64,000 bases of DNA from Escarpia spicata (lineage: Eukaryota; Annelida; Polychaeta; Sabellida; Siboglinidae): positions 558,001 to 622,000 of the forward strand of contig CAXEFP010000908.1 of assembly GCA_963995525.1 (NCBI GenBank), in the 5' to 3' direction. Below are positions 1 to 12,700 of the stretch, piece after piece; position 1 is the stretch's first letter, and each line of letters opens with the position of its first letter. The notes under the pieces are model-generated. The model was given only the letters and a program-made list of their open reading frames with translations. It was not told the DNA's origin and did no database searches. A program made the translations under genes and the position numbers.

Positions 1-105
1 GTTTTCACACCTATAACTTACGTAATATGTTCTTGTAACTTACGTGACGGAGATAGAACGGTAACATGCATTCCCATTTGTGATTAATCTAGTTATGTGT
101 GTAGC

Positions 106-115
106 TTGATATCAA
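106..115. repeat. Palindrome TTGATATCAA in each monomer
   Basis: A perfect 10-bp palindrome containing an EcoRV site, shown here in unit 1 and kept in nearly all units. Exceptions include unit 27 (GATATCTATC near 8586), unit 185 (GATACCAATC near 60098) and the expanded copy at 33684-33697. Whether it binds a protein is unknown. Confidence 0.7.
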
Positions 116-175
116 TCTAGCCTTCGTGAAGATTTGTAACATGCAAAACATCTATTTGGGGTAAGACCACATTAA

Positions 176-181
176 GGATCC
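176..181. other. BamHI site, once per monomer in most haplotypes
   Basis: GGATCC at 176-181 of unit 1 recurs at 326-bp intervals. It is missing from haplotype E (AATGATCC) and haplotype H (AAATATCC). A BamHI digest should therefore give a ladder of 326-bp multiples whose higher rungs report E- and H-containing runs. Unit 58 has a private loss (GGATCG near 18760). Confidence 0.9.
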
Positions 182-251
182 TTCCGCCGAAAAAAGTGCA
201 CTACAAATACCGTTTTGCTGTGATATGCATTAATTTTTTTCGAACATTTTG

Positions 252-289
252 ACATGGGACATGTTTGTCTCGTGAGTACTGAATGTACT
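252..289. repeat. Two adjacent short dyads, ACATG-GGA-CATGT and AGTAC-N5-GTACT
   Basis: In unit 1 the first dyad spans 252-264 with a 3-base spacer, and the second spans 275-289 with a 5-base spacer. Both occur in most monomers. In haplotype H the spacer of the second dyad changes from TGAAT to TGAAG while both arms stay intact. In haplotype H the first dyad loses one arm base (ATATG instead of ACATG). They could form small cruciforms or bind dimeric proteins, but chance and shared ancestry explain their presence equally well. Confidence 0.5.
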
Positions 290-3200
290 GCTGCTTTAGA
301 CAAGATAAAACATCAAATGGGGATGAGTTTTCACACCTATAACTTACGTAATATGTTCTTGTAACTTACGTGACGGGGATAAAACGGTAACATGCATTCC
401 CATTTGGGGTTAATCTAGTTATGTGTGTAGCTTGATATCAATCTAGCCTTCGTGAAGATTTGTAACATGCAAAACATCTATTTGGGGTAAGACCACAGTA
501 AGGATCCTTCCGCCGAAAAAAGTGCACTACAAATACCGTTTTGCTGTGATATGCATTAATTTTTTTCGAACATTTTGACATGGGACATGTTTGTCTCGTG
601 AGTACTGAATGTACTGCTGCTTTAGACAAGATAAAACATCAAATGGGGATGAGTTTTCACACCTATAACTTACGTAATATGTTCTTGTAACTTACGTGAC
701 GGGGATAAAACGGTAACATGCATTCCCATTTGGGGTTAATCTAGTTATGTGTGTAGCTTGATATCAATCTAGCCTTCGTGAAGATTTGTAACATGCAAAA
801 CATATATTTGGGGTAAGACCACATTAAGGATCCTTCCGCCAAAAAAAGTGCACTACAAATACCGTTTTGCTGTGATATGCATTAATTTTTTTCGAACATT
901 TTGACATGGGACATGTTTGTCTCGTGAGTAATGAATGTACTGCTGCTTTATACAAGATAAAACATCAAATGGGGATGAGTTTTCACACCTATAACTTACG
1001 TAATATGTTCTTGTAACTTACGTGACGGGGATAAAACGGTAACATGCATTCCCATTTGGGGTTAATCTAGTTATGTGTGTAGCTTGATATCAATCTAGCC
1101 TTCGTGAAGATTTGTAACATGCAAAACATCTATTTGGGGTAAGACCACATTAAGGATCCTTCCACCGAAAAAAGTGCACTACAAATACCGTTATGCTGTG
1201 ATATGCATTAATTTTTTTCGAACATTTTGACATGGGACATGTTTGTCTCGTGAGTACTGAATGTACTGCTGCTTTAGACAAGATAAAACATCAAATGGGG
1301 ATGAGTTTTCACACCTATAACTTACGTAATATGTTCTTGTAACTTACGTGACGGGGATAAAACGGTAACATGCATTCCCATTTGGGGTTAATCTAATTAT
1401 GTGTTTAGCTTGATATCAATCTAGCCTTCGTGAAGATTTGTAACATGCAAAACATCTATTTGGGGTAAGACCACAGTAATGATCCTTCCGCCGAAAAAAG
1501 TGCACTACAAATACCGTTTTGCTGTGATATGCATTAATTTTTTTTGGACATTTTGACATGGGACATGTTTGTCTCGTGAGTACTTAATGTACTGCTGCTT
1601 TAGACAAGATAAAACATCAAATGGGGATGAGTTTTCACACCTATAACTTACGTAATATGTTCTTGTAACTTACGTGACGGGGATAAAACGGTAACATGCA
1701 TTCCCATTTGGGGTTAATCTAGTTATGTGTGTAGCTTGATATCAATCTAGCCTTCGTGAAGATTTGTAACATGCAAATCATCTATTTGGGATAAGACCAC
1801 ATTAAGGATCCTTCCGCCGAAAAAAGTGCACTACAAATACCGTTTTGCTGTGATATGCATTAATTTTTTTCGAACATTTTGACATGGGACATGTTTGTCT
1901 CGTGAGTACTGAATGTACTGCTGCTTTAGACAAGATAAAACATCAAATGGGGATGAGTTTTCACACCTATAACTTACGTAATATGTTCTTGTAACTTACG
2001 TGACGGAGATAGAACGGTAACATGCATTCCCATTTGTGATTAATCTAGTTATGTGTGTAGCTTGATATCAATCTAGCCTTCGTGAAGATTTGTAACATGC
2101 AAAACATCTATTTGGGGTAAGACCACATTAAGGATCCTTCCGCCGAAAAAAGTGCACTACAAATACCGTTTTGCTGTGATATGCATTAATTTTTTTCGAA
2201 CATTTTGACATGGGACATGTTTGTCTCGTGAGTACTGAATGTACTGCTGCTTTAGACAAGATAAAACATCAAATGGGGATGAGTTTTCACACCTATAACT
2301 TACGTAATATGTTCTTGTAACTTACGTGACGGGGATAAAACGGTAACATGCATTCCCATTTGGGGTTAATCTAGTTATGTGTGTAGCTTGATATCAATCT
2401 AGCCTTCGTGAAGATTTGTAACATGCAAAACATCTATTTGGGGTAAGACCACAGTAAGGATCCTTCCGCCGAAAAAAGTGCACTACAAATACCGTTTTGC
2501 TGTGATATGCATTAATTTTTTTCGAACATTTTGACATGGGACATGTTTGTCTCGTGAGTACTGAATGTACTGCTGCTTTAGACAAGATAAAACATCAAAT
2601 GGGGATGAGTTTTCACACCTATAACTTACGTAATATGTTCTTGTAACTTACGTGACGGGGATAAAACGGTAACATGCATTCCCATTTGGGGTTAATCTAG
2701 TTATGTGTGTAGCTTGATATCAATCTAGCCTTCGTGAAGATTTGTAACATGCAAAACATATATTTGGGGTAAGACCACATTAAGGATCCTTCCGCCAAAA
2801 AAAGTGCACTACAAATACCGTTTTGCTGTGATATGCATTAATTTTTTTCGAACATTTTGACATGGGACATGTTTGTCTCGTGAGTACTGAATGTACTGCT
2901 GCTTTAGACAAGATAAAACATCAAATGGGGATGAGTTTTCACACCTATAACTTACGTAATATGTTCTTGTAACTTACGTGACGGGGATAAAACGGTAACA
3001 TGCATTCCCATTTGGGGTTAATCTAGTTATGTGTGTAGCTTGATATCAATCTAGCCTTCGTGAAGATTTGTAACATGCAAATCATCTATTTGGGATAAGA
3101 CCACATTAAGGATCCTTCCGCCGAAAAAAGTGCACTACAAATACCGTTTTGCTGTGATATGCATTAATTTTTTTCGAACATTTTGACATGGGACATGTTT

Positions 3201-4564
3201 GTCTCGTGAGTACTGAATGTACTGCTGCTTTAGACAAGATAAAACATCAAATGGGGATGAGTTTTCACACCTATAACTTACGTAATATGTTCTTGTAACT
3301 TACGTGACGGGGATAAAACGGTAACATGCATTCCCATTTGGGGTTAATCTAGTTATGTGTGTAGCTTGATATCAATCTAGCCTTCGTGAAGATTTGTAAC
3401 ATGCAAATCATCTATTTGGGATAAGACCACATTAAGGATCCTTCCGCCGAAAAAAGTGCACTACAAATACCGTTTTGCTGTGATATGCATTAATTTTTTT
3501 CGAACACTTTGACATGGGACATGTTTGTCTCGTGAGTACTGAATGTACTGCTGCTTTAGATAAGAAAAAACTTCAAATGGGGATTAGTTTTCACACCTAT
3601 AACTTACGTAATATGTTCTTGTAACTTACGTGACGGAGATATAACGGTAACATGCATTCCCATTTGTGATTAATCTAGTTATGTGTGTAGCTTGATATCA
3701 ATCTAGCCTTCGTGAAGATTTGTAACATGCAAAACATCTATTTGGGGTAAGACCACATTAAGGATCCTTCCGCCGAAAAAAGTGCACTACAAATACCGTT
3801 TTGCTGTGATATGCATTAATTTTTTTCGAACATTTTGACATGGGACATGTTTGTCTCGTGAGTACTGAATGTACTGCTGCTTTAGACAAGATAAAACATC
3901 AAATGGGGATGAGTTTTCACACCTATAACTTACGTAATATGTTCTTGTAACTTACGTGACGGGGATAAAACGGTAACATGCATTCCCATTTGGGGTTAAT
4001 CTAGTTATGTGTGTAGCTTGATATCAATCTAGCCTTCGTGAAGATTTGTAACATGCAAAACATCTATTTGGTGTAAGACCACAGTAAGGATCCTTCCGCC
4101 GAAAAAAGTGCACTACAAATACCGTTTTGCTGTGATATGCATTAATTTTTTTCGAACATTTTGACATGGGACATGTTTGTCTCGTGAGTACTGAATGTAC
4201 TGCTGCTTTAGACAAGATAAAACATCAAATGGGGATGAGTTTTCACACCTATAACTTACGTAATATGTTCTTGTAACTTACGTGACGGGGATAAAACGGT
4301 AACATGCATTCCCATTTGGGGTTAATCTAGTTATGTGTGTAGCTTGATATCAATCTAGCCTTCGTGAAGATTTGTAACATGCAAATCATCTATTTGGGAT
4401 AAGACCACATTAAGGATCCTTCCGCCGAAAAAAGTGCACTACAAATACCGTTTTGCTGTGATATGCATTAATTTTTTTCGAACATTTTGACATGGGACAT
4501 GTTTGTCTCGTGAGTACTGAATGTACTGCTGCTTTAGACAAGATAAAACATTAAATGGGGATGA

Positions 4565-7500
4565 GTTTTCACACCTATAACTTACGTAATATGTTCTTGT
4601 AACTTACGTGACGGAGATAGAACGGTAACATGCATTCCCATTTGTGATTAATCTAGTTATGTTTGTAGCTTGATATCAATCTAGCCTTCGTGAAGATTTG
4701 TAACATGCAAAACATCTATTTGGGGTAAGACCACAGTAAGGATCCTTCCGCCGAAAAAAGTGCACTACAAATACCGTTTTGCTGTGATATGTATTAATTT
4801 TTTTCGAACATTTTGACATGGGACATGTTTGTCTCGTGAGTACTGAATGTACTGCTGCTTTAGACAAGATAAAACATCAAATGGGGATGAGTTTTCACAC
4901 CTATAACTTACGTAATATGTTCTTGTAACTTACGTGACGGGGATAAAACGGTAACATGCATTCCCATTTGGGGTTAATCTAGTTATGTGTGTAGCTTGAT
5001 ATCAATCTAGCCTTCGTGAAGATTTGTAACATGCAAAACATCTATTTGGGGTAAGACCACATTAAGGATCCTTCCGCCGAAAAAAGTGCACTACAAATAC
5101 CGTTATGCTGTGATATGCATTAATTTTTTTCGAACATTTTGACATGGGACATGTTTGTCTCGTGAGTACTGAATGTACTGCTGCTTTAGACAACATAAAA
5201 CATCAAATGGGGATGAGTTTTCACACCTATAACTTACGTAATATGTTCTTGTAACTTACGTGACGGGGATAAAACGGTAACATGCATTCCCATTTGGGGT
5301 TAATCTAATTATGTGTTTAGCTTGATATCAATCTAGCCTTCGTGAAGATTTGTAACATGCAAAACATCTATTTGGGGTAAGACCACAGTAATGATCCTTC
5401 CGCCGAAAAAAGTGCACTACAAATACCGTTTTGCTGTGATATGCATTAATTTTTTTTGGACATTTTGACATGGGACATGTTTGTCTCGTGAGTACTGAAT
5501 GTAATGCTGCTTTAGACAAGATAAAACATCAAATGGGGATGAGTTTTCACACCTATAACTTACGTAATATGTTCTTGTAACTTACGTGACGGGGATAAAA
5601 CGGTAACATGCATTCCCATTTGGGGTTAATCTAGTTATGTGTGTAGCTTGATATCAATCTAGCCTTCGTGAAGATTTGTAACATGCAAATCATCTATTTG
5701 GGATAAGACCACATTAAGGATCCTTCCGCCGAAAAAAGTGCACTACAAATACCGTTTTGCTGTGATATGCATTAATTTTTTTCGAACACTTTGACATGGG
5801 ACATGTTTGTCTCGTGAGTACTGAATGTACTGCTGCTTTAGATAAGAAAAAACTTCAAATGGGGATTAGTTTTCACACCTATAACTTACGTAATATGTTC
5901 TTGTAACTTACGTGACGGAGATAGAACGGTAACATGCATTCCCATTTGTGATTAATCTAGTTATGTGTGTAGCTTGATATCAATCTAGCCTTCGTGAAGA
6001 TTTGTAACATGCAAATCATCTATTTGGGATAAGACCACATTAAGGATCCTTCCGCCAAAAAAAGTGCACTACAAATACCGTTTTGCTGTAATATGCATTA
6101 ATTTTTTTCGAACATTTTGACATGGGACATGTTTGTCTCGTGAGTACTGAATGTACTGCTGCTTTAGACAAGATAAAACATCAAATGGGGATGAGTTTTC
6201 ACACCTATAACTTACGTAATATGTTCTTGTAACTTACGTGACGGGGATAAAACGGTAACATGCATTCCCATTTGGGGTTAATCTAGTTATGTGTGTAGCT
6301 TGATATCAATCTAGCCTTCGTGAAGATTTGTAACATGCAAATCATCTATTTGGGATAAGACCACATTAAGGATCCTTCCGCCGAAAAAAGTGCACTACAA
6401 ATACCGTTTTGCTGTGATATGCATTAATTTTTTTCGAACATTTTGACATGGGACATGTTTGTCTCGTGAGTACTGAATGTACTGCTGCTTTAGACAAGAT
6501 AAAACATCAAATGGGGATGAGTTTTCACACCTATAACTTACGTAATATGTTCTTGTAACTTACGTGACGGAGATAGAACGGTAACATGCATTCCCATTTG
6601 TGATTAATCTAGTTATGTGTGTAGCTTGATATCAATCTAGCCTTCGTGAAGATTTGTAACATGCAAAACATCTATTTGGGGTAAGACCACAGTAAGGATC
6701 CTTCCGCCGAAAAAAGTGCACTACAAATACCGTTTTGCTGTGATATGCATTAATTTTTTTCGAACATTTTGACATGGGACATGTTTGTCTCGTGAGTACT
6801 GAATGTACTGCTGCTTTAGACAAGATAAAACATCAAATGGGGATGAGTTTTCACACCTATAACTTACGTAATATGTTCTTGTAACTTACGTGACGGGGAT
6901 AAAACGGTAACATGCATTCCCATTTGGGGTTAATCTAGTTATGTGTGTAGCTTGATATCAATCTAGCCTTCGTGAAGATTTGTAACATGCAAAACATCTA
7001 TTTGGGGTAAGACCACATTAAGGATCCTTCCGCCGAAAAAAGTGCACTACAAATACCGTTATGCTGTGATATGCATTAATTTTTTTCGAACATTTTGACA
7101 TGGGACATGTTTGTCTCGTGAGTACTGAATGTACTGCTGCTTTAGACAAGATAAAACATCAAATGGGGATGAGTTTTCACACCTATAACTTACGTAATAT
7201 GTTCTTGTAACTTACGTGACGGAGATAGAACGGTAACATGCATTCCCATTTGTGATTAATCTAGTTATGTGTGTAGCTTGATATCAATCTAGCCTTCGTG
7301 AAGATTTGTAACATGCAAAACATCTATTTGGGGTAAGACCACAGTAAGGATCCTTCCGCCGAAAAAAGTGCACTACAAATACCGTTTTGCTGTGATATGC
7401 ATTAATTTTTTTCGAACATTTTGACATGGGACATGTTTGTCTCGTGAGTACTGAATGTACTGCTGCTTTAGACAAGATAAAACATCAAATGGGGATGAGT

Positions 7501-9780
7501 TTTCACACCTATAACTTACGTAATATGTTCTTGTAACTTACGTGACGGGGATAAAACGGTAACATGCATTCCCATTTGGGGTTAATCTAGTTATGTGTGT
7601 AGCTTGATATCAATCTAGCCTTCGTGAAGATTTGTAACATGCAAAACATCTATTTGGGGTAAGACCACATTAAGGATCCTTCCGCCGAAAAAAGTGCACT
7701 ACAAATACCGTTATGCTGTGATATGCATTAATTTTTTTCGAACATTTTGACATGGGACATGTTTGTCTCGTGAGTACTGAATGTACTGCTGCTTTAGACA
7801 AGATAAAACATCAAATGGGGATGAGTTTTCACACCTATAACTTACGTAATATGTTCTTGTAACTTACGTGACGGGGATAAAACGGTAACATGCATTCCCA
7901 TTTGGGGTTAATCTAATTATGTGTTTAGCTTGATATCAATCTAGCCTTCGTGAAGATTTGTAACATGCAAAACATCTATTTGGGGTAAGACCACAGTAAT
8001 GATCCTTCCGCCGAAAAAAGTGCACTACAAATACCGTTTTGCTGTGATATGCATTAATTTTTTTTGGACATTTTGACATGGGACATGTTTGTCTCGTGAG
8101 TACTGAATGTACTGCTGCTTTAGACAAGATAAAACATCAAATGGGGATGAGTTTTCACACCTATAACTTACGTAATATGTTCTTGTAACTTACGTGACGG
8201 GGATAAAACGGTAACATGCATTCCCATTTGGGTTTAATCTAGTTATGTGTGTAGCTTGATATCAATCTAGCCTTCGTGAAGATTTGTAACATGCAAATCA
8301 TCTATTTGGGATAAGACCACATTAAGGATCCTTCCGCCGAAAAAAGTGCACTACAAATACCGTTTTGCTGTGATATGCATTAATTGTTTTCGAACACTTT
8401 GACATGGGACATGTTTGTCTCGTGAGTACTGAATGTACTGCTGCTTTAGATAAGAAAAAACTTCAAATGGGGATTAGTTTTCACACCTATAACTTACGTA
8501 ATATGTTCTTGTAACTTACGTGACGGAGATAGAACGGTAACATGCATTCCCATTTGTGATTAATCTAGTTATGTGTGTAGCTTGATATCTATCTAGCCTT
8601 CGTGAAGATTTGTAACATGCAAAACATCTATTTGGGGTAAGACCACATTAAGGATCCTTCCGCCGAAAAAAGTGCACTACAAATACCGTTTTACTGTGAT
8701 ATGCATTAATTTTTTTCGAACATTTTGACATGGGACATGTTTGTCTCGTGAGTACTGAATGTACTGCTGCTTTAGACAAGATAAAACATCAAATGGGGAT
8801 GAGTTTTCACACCTATAACTTACGTAATATGTTCTTGTAACTTACGTGACGGGGATAAAACGGTAACATGCATTCCCATTTGGGGTTAATCTAGTTATGT
8901 GTGTAGCTTGATATCAATCTAGCCTTCATGAAGATTTGTAACATGCAAAACATATATTTGGGGTAAGACCATAGTAAGGATCCTTCCGCCGAAAAAAGTG
9001 CACTACAAATACCGTTTTGCTGTGATATGCATTAATTTTTTTCGAACATTTTGACATGGGACATGTTTGTCTCGTGAGTACTGAATGTACTGCTGCTTTA
9101 GACAAGATAAAACATCAAATGGGGATGAGTTTTCACACCTATAACTTACGTAATATGTTCTTGTAACTTACGTGACGGGGATAAAACGGTAACATGCATT
9201 CCCATTTGGGGTTAATCTAGTTATGTGTGTAGCTTGATATCAATCTAGCCTTCGTGAAGATTTGTAACATGCAAAACATATATTTGGGGTAAGACCACAT
9301 TAAGGATCCTTCCGCCAAAAAAAGTGCACTACAAATACCGTTTTGCTGTAATATGCATTAATTTTTTTCGAACATTTTGACATGGGACATGTTTGTCTCG
9401 TGAGTACTGAATGTACTGCTGCTTTAGACAAGATAAAACATCAAATGGGGATGAGTTTTCACACCTATAACTTACGTAATATGTTCTTGTAACTTACGTG
9501 ACGGGGATAAAACGGTAACATGCATTCCCATTTGGGGTTAATCTAGTTATGTGTGTAGCTTGATATCAATCTAGCCTTCGTGAAGATTTGTAACATGCAA
9601 ATCATCTATTTGGGATAAGACCACATTAAGGATCCTTCCGCCGAAAAAAGTGCACTACAAATACCGTTTTGCTGTGATATGCATTAATTTTTTTCGAACA
9701 TTTTGACATGGGACATGTTTGTCTCGTGAGTACTGAATGTACTGCTGCTTTAGACAAGATAAAACATCAAATGGGGATGA
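4565..9780 (+). repeat. Units 15-30, 8-unit periodicity (2,608 bp)
   Basis: Order is aB D E G aF F aB D, then aB D E G A B* C F. The four-unit cassette aB-D-E-G starts at 4565 and again at 7173, 8 units apart, and a third time at 9781. Unit 19 (5869-6194) is a recombinant. Its front is A-type, its middle is F-type, and from about 6055 it has GCCAAAAAAAG and CTGTAATATG, which match unit 29 (9129-9454, haplotype C). B* (unit 28) has CATATAT and CATAGTAAGG. Confidence 0.75.
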
Positions 9781-12700
9781 GTTTTCACACCTATAACTTA
9801 CGTAATATGTTCTTGTAACTTACGTGACGGAGATAGAACGGTAACATGCATTCCCATTTGTGATTAATCTAGTTATGTGTGTAGCTTGATATCAATCTAG
9901 CCTTCGTGAAGATTTGTAACATGCAAAACATCTATTTGGGGTAAGACCACAGTAAGGATCCTTCCGCCGAAAAAAGTGCACTACAAATACCGTTTTGCTG
10001 TGATATGCATTAATTTTTTTCGAACATTTTGACATGGGACATGTTTGTCTCGTGAGTACTGAATGTACTGCTGCTTTAGACAAGATAAAACATCAAATGG
10101 GGATGAGTTTTCACACCTATAACTTACGTAATATGTTCTTGTAACTTACGTGACGGGGATAAAACGGTAACATGCATTCCCATTTGGGGTTAATCTAGTT
10201 ATGTGTGTAGCTTGATATCAATCTAGCCTTCGTGAAGATTTGTAACATGCAAAACATCTATTTGGGGTAAGACCACATTAAGGATCCTTCCGCCGAAAAA
10301 AGTGCACTACAAATACCGTTATGCTGTGATATGCATTAATTTTTTTCGAACATTTTGACATGGGACATGTTTGTCTCGTGAGTACTGAATGTACTGCTGC
10401 TTTAGACAAGATAAAACATCAAATGGGGATGAGTTTTCACACCTATAACTTACGTAATATGTTCTTGTAACTTACGTGACGGGGATAAAACGGTAACATG
10501 CATTCCCATTTGGGGTTAATCTAATTATGTGTTTAGCTTGATATCAATCTAGCCTTCGTGAAGATTTGTAACATGCAAAACATCTATTTGGGGTAAGACC
10601 ACAGTAATGATCCTTCCGCCGAAAAAAGTGCACTACAAATACCGTTTTGCTGTGATATGCATTAATTTTTTTGGGACATTTTTACATGGGACATGTTTGT
10701 CTCGTGAGTACTGAATGTACTGCTGCTTTAGACAAGATAAAACATCAAATGGGGATGAGTTTTCACACCTATAACTTACGTAATATGTTCTTGTAACTTA
10801 CGTGACGGGGATAAAACGGTAACATGCATTCCCATTTGGGGTTAATCTAGTTATGTGTGTAGCTTGATATCAATCTAGCCTTCGTGAAGATTTGTAACAT
10901 GCAAATCATCTATTTGGGATAAGACCACATTAAGGATCCTTCCGCCGAAAAAAGTGCACTACAAATACCGTTTTGCTGTGATATGCATTAATTTTTTTCG
11001 AACACTTTGACATGGGACATGTTTGTCTCGTGAGTACTGAATGTACTGCTGCTTTAGATAAGAAAAAACTTCAAATGGGGATTAGTTTTCACACCTATAA
11101 ATTACGTAATATGTTCTTGTAACTTACGTGACGGGGATAAAACGGTAACATGCATTCCCATTTGGGGTTAATCTAGTTATGTGTGTAGCTTGATATCAAT
11201 CTAGCCTTCGTGAAGATTTGTAACATGCAAATCATCTATTTGGGATAAGACCACATTAAGGATCCTTCCGCCGAAAAAAGTGCACTACAAATACCGTTTT
11301 GCTGTGATATGCATTAATTTTTTTCGAACACTTTGATATGGGACATGTTTGTCTCGTGAGTACTGAAGGTACTGCTGCTTTAGACAAGAAAAAACTTCAA
11401 ATGGGGATGAGTTTTCACACCTATAACTTACGTAATATGTTCTTGTAACTTACGTGACGGGGATAAAACGGTAACATGCATTCCCATTTGGGGTTAATCT
11501 AGTTATGTGTGTAGCTTGATATCAATCTAGCCTTCGTGAAGATTTGTAACATGCAAAACATCTATTTGGGGTAAGACCACATTAAATATCCTTCCGCCGA
11601 AAAAAGTGCATTACAAATACCGTTTTGCTGTGATATGCATTAATTTTTTTCGAACACTTTGATATGGGACATGTTTGTCTCGTGAGTACTGAAGGTACTG
11701 CTGCTTTAGACAAGAAAAAACTTCAAATGGGGATGAGTTTTCACACCTATAACTTACGTAATATGTTCTTGTAACTTACGTGACGGGGATAAAACGGTAA
11801 CATGCATTCCCATTTGGGGTTAATCTAGTTATGTGTGTAGCTTGATATCAATCTAGCCTTCGTGAAGATTTGTAACATGCAAATCATCTATTTGGGATAA
11901 GACCACATTAAGGATCCTTCCGCCGAAAAAAGTGCACTACAAATACCGTTTTGCTGTGATATGCATTAATTTTTTTCGAACACTTTGACATGGGACATGT
12001 TTGTCTCGTGAGTACTGAATGTACTGCTGCTTTAGATAAGAAAAAACTTCAAATGGGGATTAGTTTTCACACCTATAACTTACGTAATATGTTCTTGTAA
12101 CTTACGTGACGGAGATAGAACGGTAACATGCATTCCCATTTGTGATTAATCTAGTTATGTGTGTAGCTTGATATCAATCTAGCCTTCGTGAAGATTTGTA
12201 ACATGCAAAACATATATTTGGGGTAAGACCACATTAAGGATCCTTCCGCCGAAAAAAGTGCACTACAAATACCGTTTTGCTGTGATATGCATTAATTTTT
12301 TTCGAACATTTTGACATGGGACATGTTTGTCTCGTGAGTACTGAATGTACTGCTGCTTTAGACAAGATAAAACATCAAATGGGGATGAGTTTTCACACCT
12401 ATAACTTACGTAATATGTTCTTGTAACTTACGTGACGGGGATAAAACGGTAACATGCATTCCCATTTGGGGTTAATCTAGTTATGTGTGTAGCTTGATAT
12501 CAATCTAGCCTTCGTGAAAATTTGTAACATGCAAAACATCTATTTGGGGTAAGACCACATTAAATATCCTTCCGCCGAAAAAAGTGCATTACAAATACCG
12601 TTTTGCTGTGATATGCATTAATTTTTTTCGAACACTTTGATATGGGACATGTTTGTCTCGTGAGTACTGAAGGTACTGCTGCTTTAGACAAGATAAAACA

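Larger units (their letters stand above)
61..322 (+). repeat. Degenerate internal subrepeats within the monomer
   Basis: Shown on unit 1 but present in all units. GTAACATGCA occurs at 61-70 and 136-145, each followed by ATTTGGGG (76-83 and 154-161). ATGCATT occurs at 66-72 and 225-231. AAAACATC followed by GGGG occurs at 145-161 and again at 307-322. The offsets between matching words cluster near 75-78 bp and near 159-162 bp, that is about one quarter and one half of 326. This suggests that the monomer grew from a shorter ancestral repeat, possibly by dimerisation of a unit of about 163 bp. The words are short and the intervening sequence is poorly matched, so this is an inference from spaced anchors only. 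Confidence 0.45.
1..326 (+). repeat. Reference monomer (unit 1, haplotype A)
   Basis: This is the first full unit and the coordinate frame used here. Recognisable sites in it are TTACGTAA (18-25), a 10-bp direct repeat TAACTTACGT (14-23 and 36-45), ATGCAT (66-71 and 225-230), the palindrome TTGATATCAA (106-115), a BamHI site GGATCC (176-181), an A6 run (190-195), a T7 run (234-240), TTCGAA (239-244), the dyad ACATG-GGA-CATGT (252-264) and the dyad AGTAC-TGAAT-GTACT (275-289). Haplotype A is marked by GGAGATAGAAC and TGTGATT in its front third. Nothing in it looks like a promoter, tRNA, snRNA or coding region. The chosen start is arbitrary, because a tandem array has no natural first base. Confidence 0.95.
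1..4564 (+). repeat. Units 1-14, partial 6-unit higher-order repeat
   Basis: Haplotype order is A B C D E F, A B C F G, A B F. Units 1-3 (A B C) return as units 7-9 at an offset of 1,956 bp (6 x 326), and A B returns again at units 12-13. The second round loses the D E pair. Unit 3 carries private changes (GAGTAATGAATG and TTTATACAAG near 925-955), and unit 12 has GAGATATAACGG near 3637. No unique sequence is present. Confidence 0.8.

Noticed and set aside
18..45. Promoter or hormone-type response element from the ACGT cores (TTACGTAA, TTACGTGAC)
   Set aside because: ACGT cores are short and occur by chance. There is no TATA element, transcript evidence or downstream gene, so no regulatory call is justified.
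121..140. CENP-B box-like motif at TTCGTGAAG, or at TTCGAACA (239-246)
   Set aside because: The core consensus TTCGNNNNANNCGGG is not met: neither site has the A at the ninth position nor CGGG after it.
191..240. Transposon ends or long inverted repeats around the A6 and T7 runs
   Set aside because: The runs are short and their flanks are not complementary. No target-site duplication or transposase-like frame is present.
438..629. 63-codon minus-strand open frame, repeated in about 37 units (B and E haplotypes)
   Set aside because: It exists because one base (CATTAAGG to CAGTAAGG) changes a TAA stop to TAC in those units. Other haplotypes keep the stop. It sits at a fixed place in a satellite monomer, has no promoter or start context, and matches no protein family I know. 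The P/H and S/P/Q differences are just haplotype markers.
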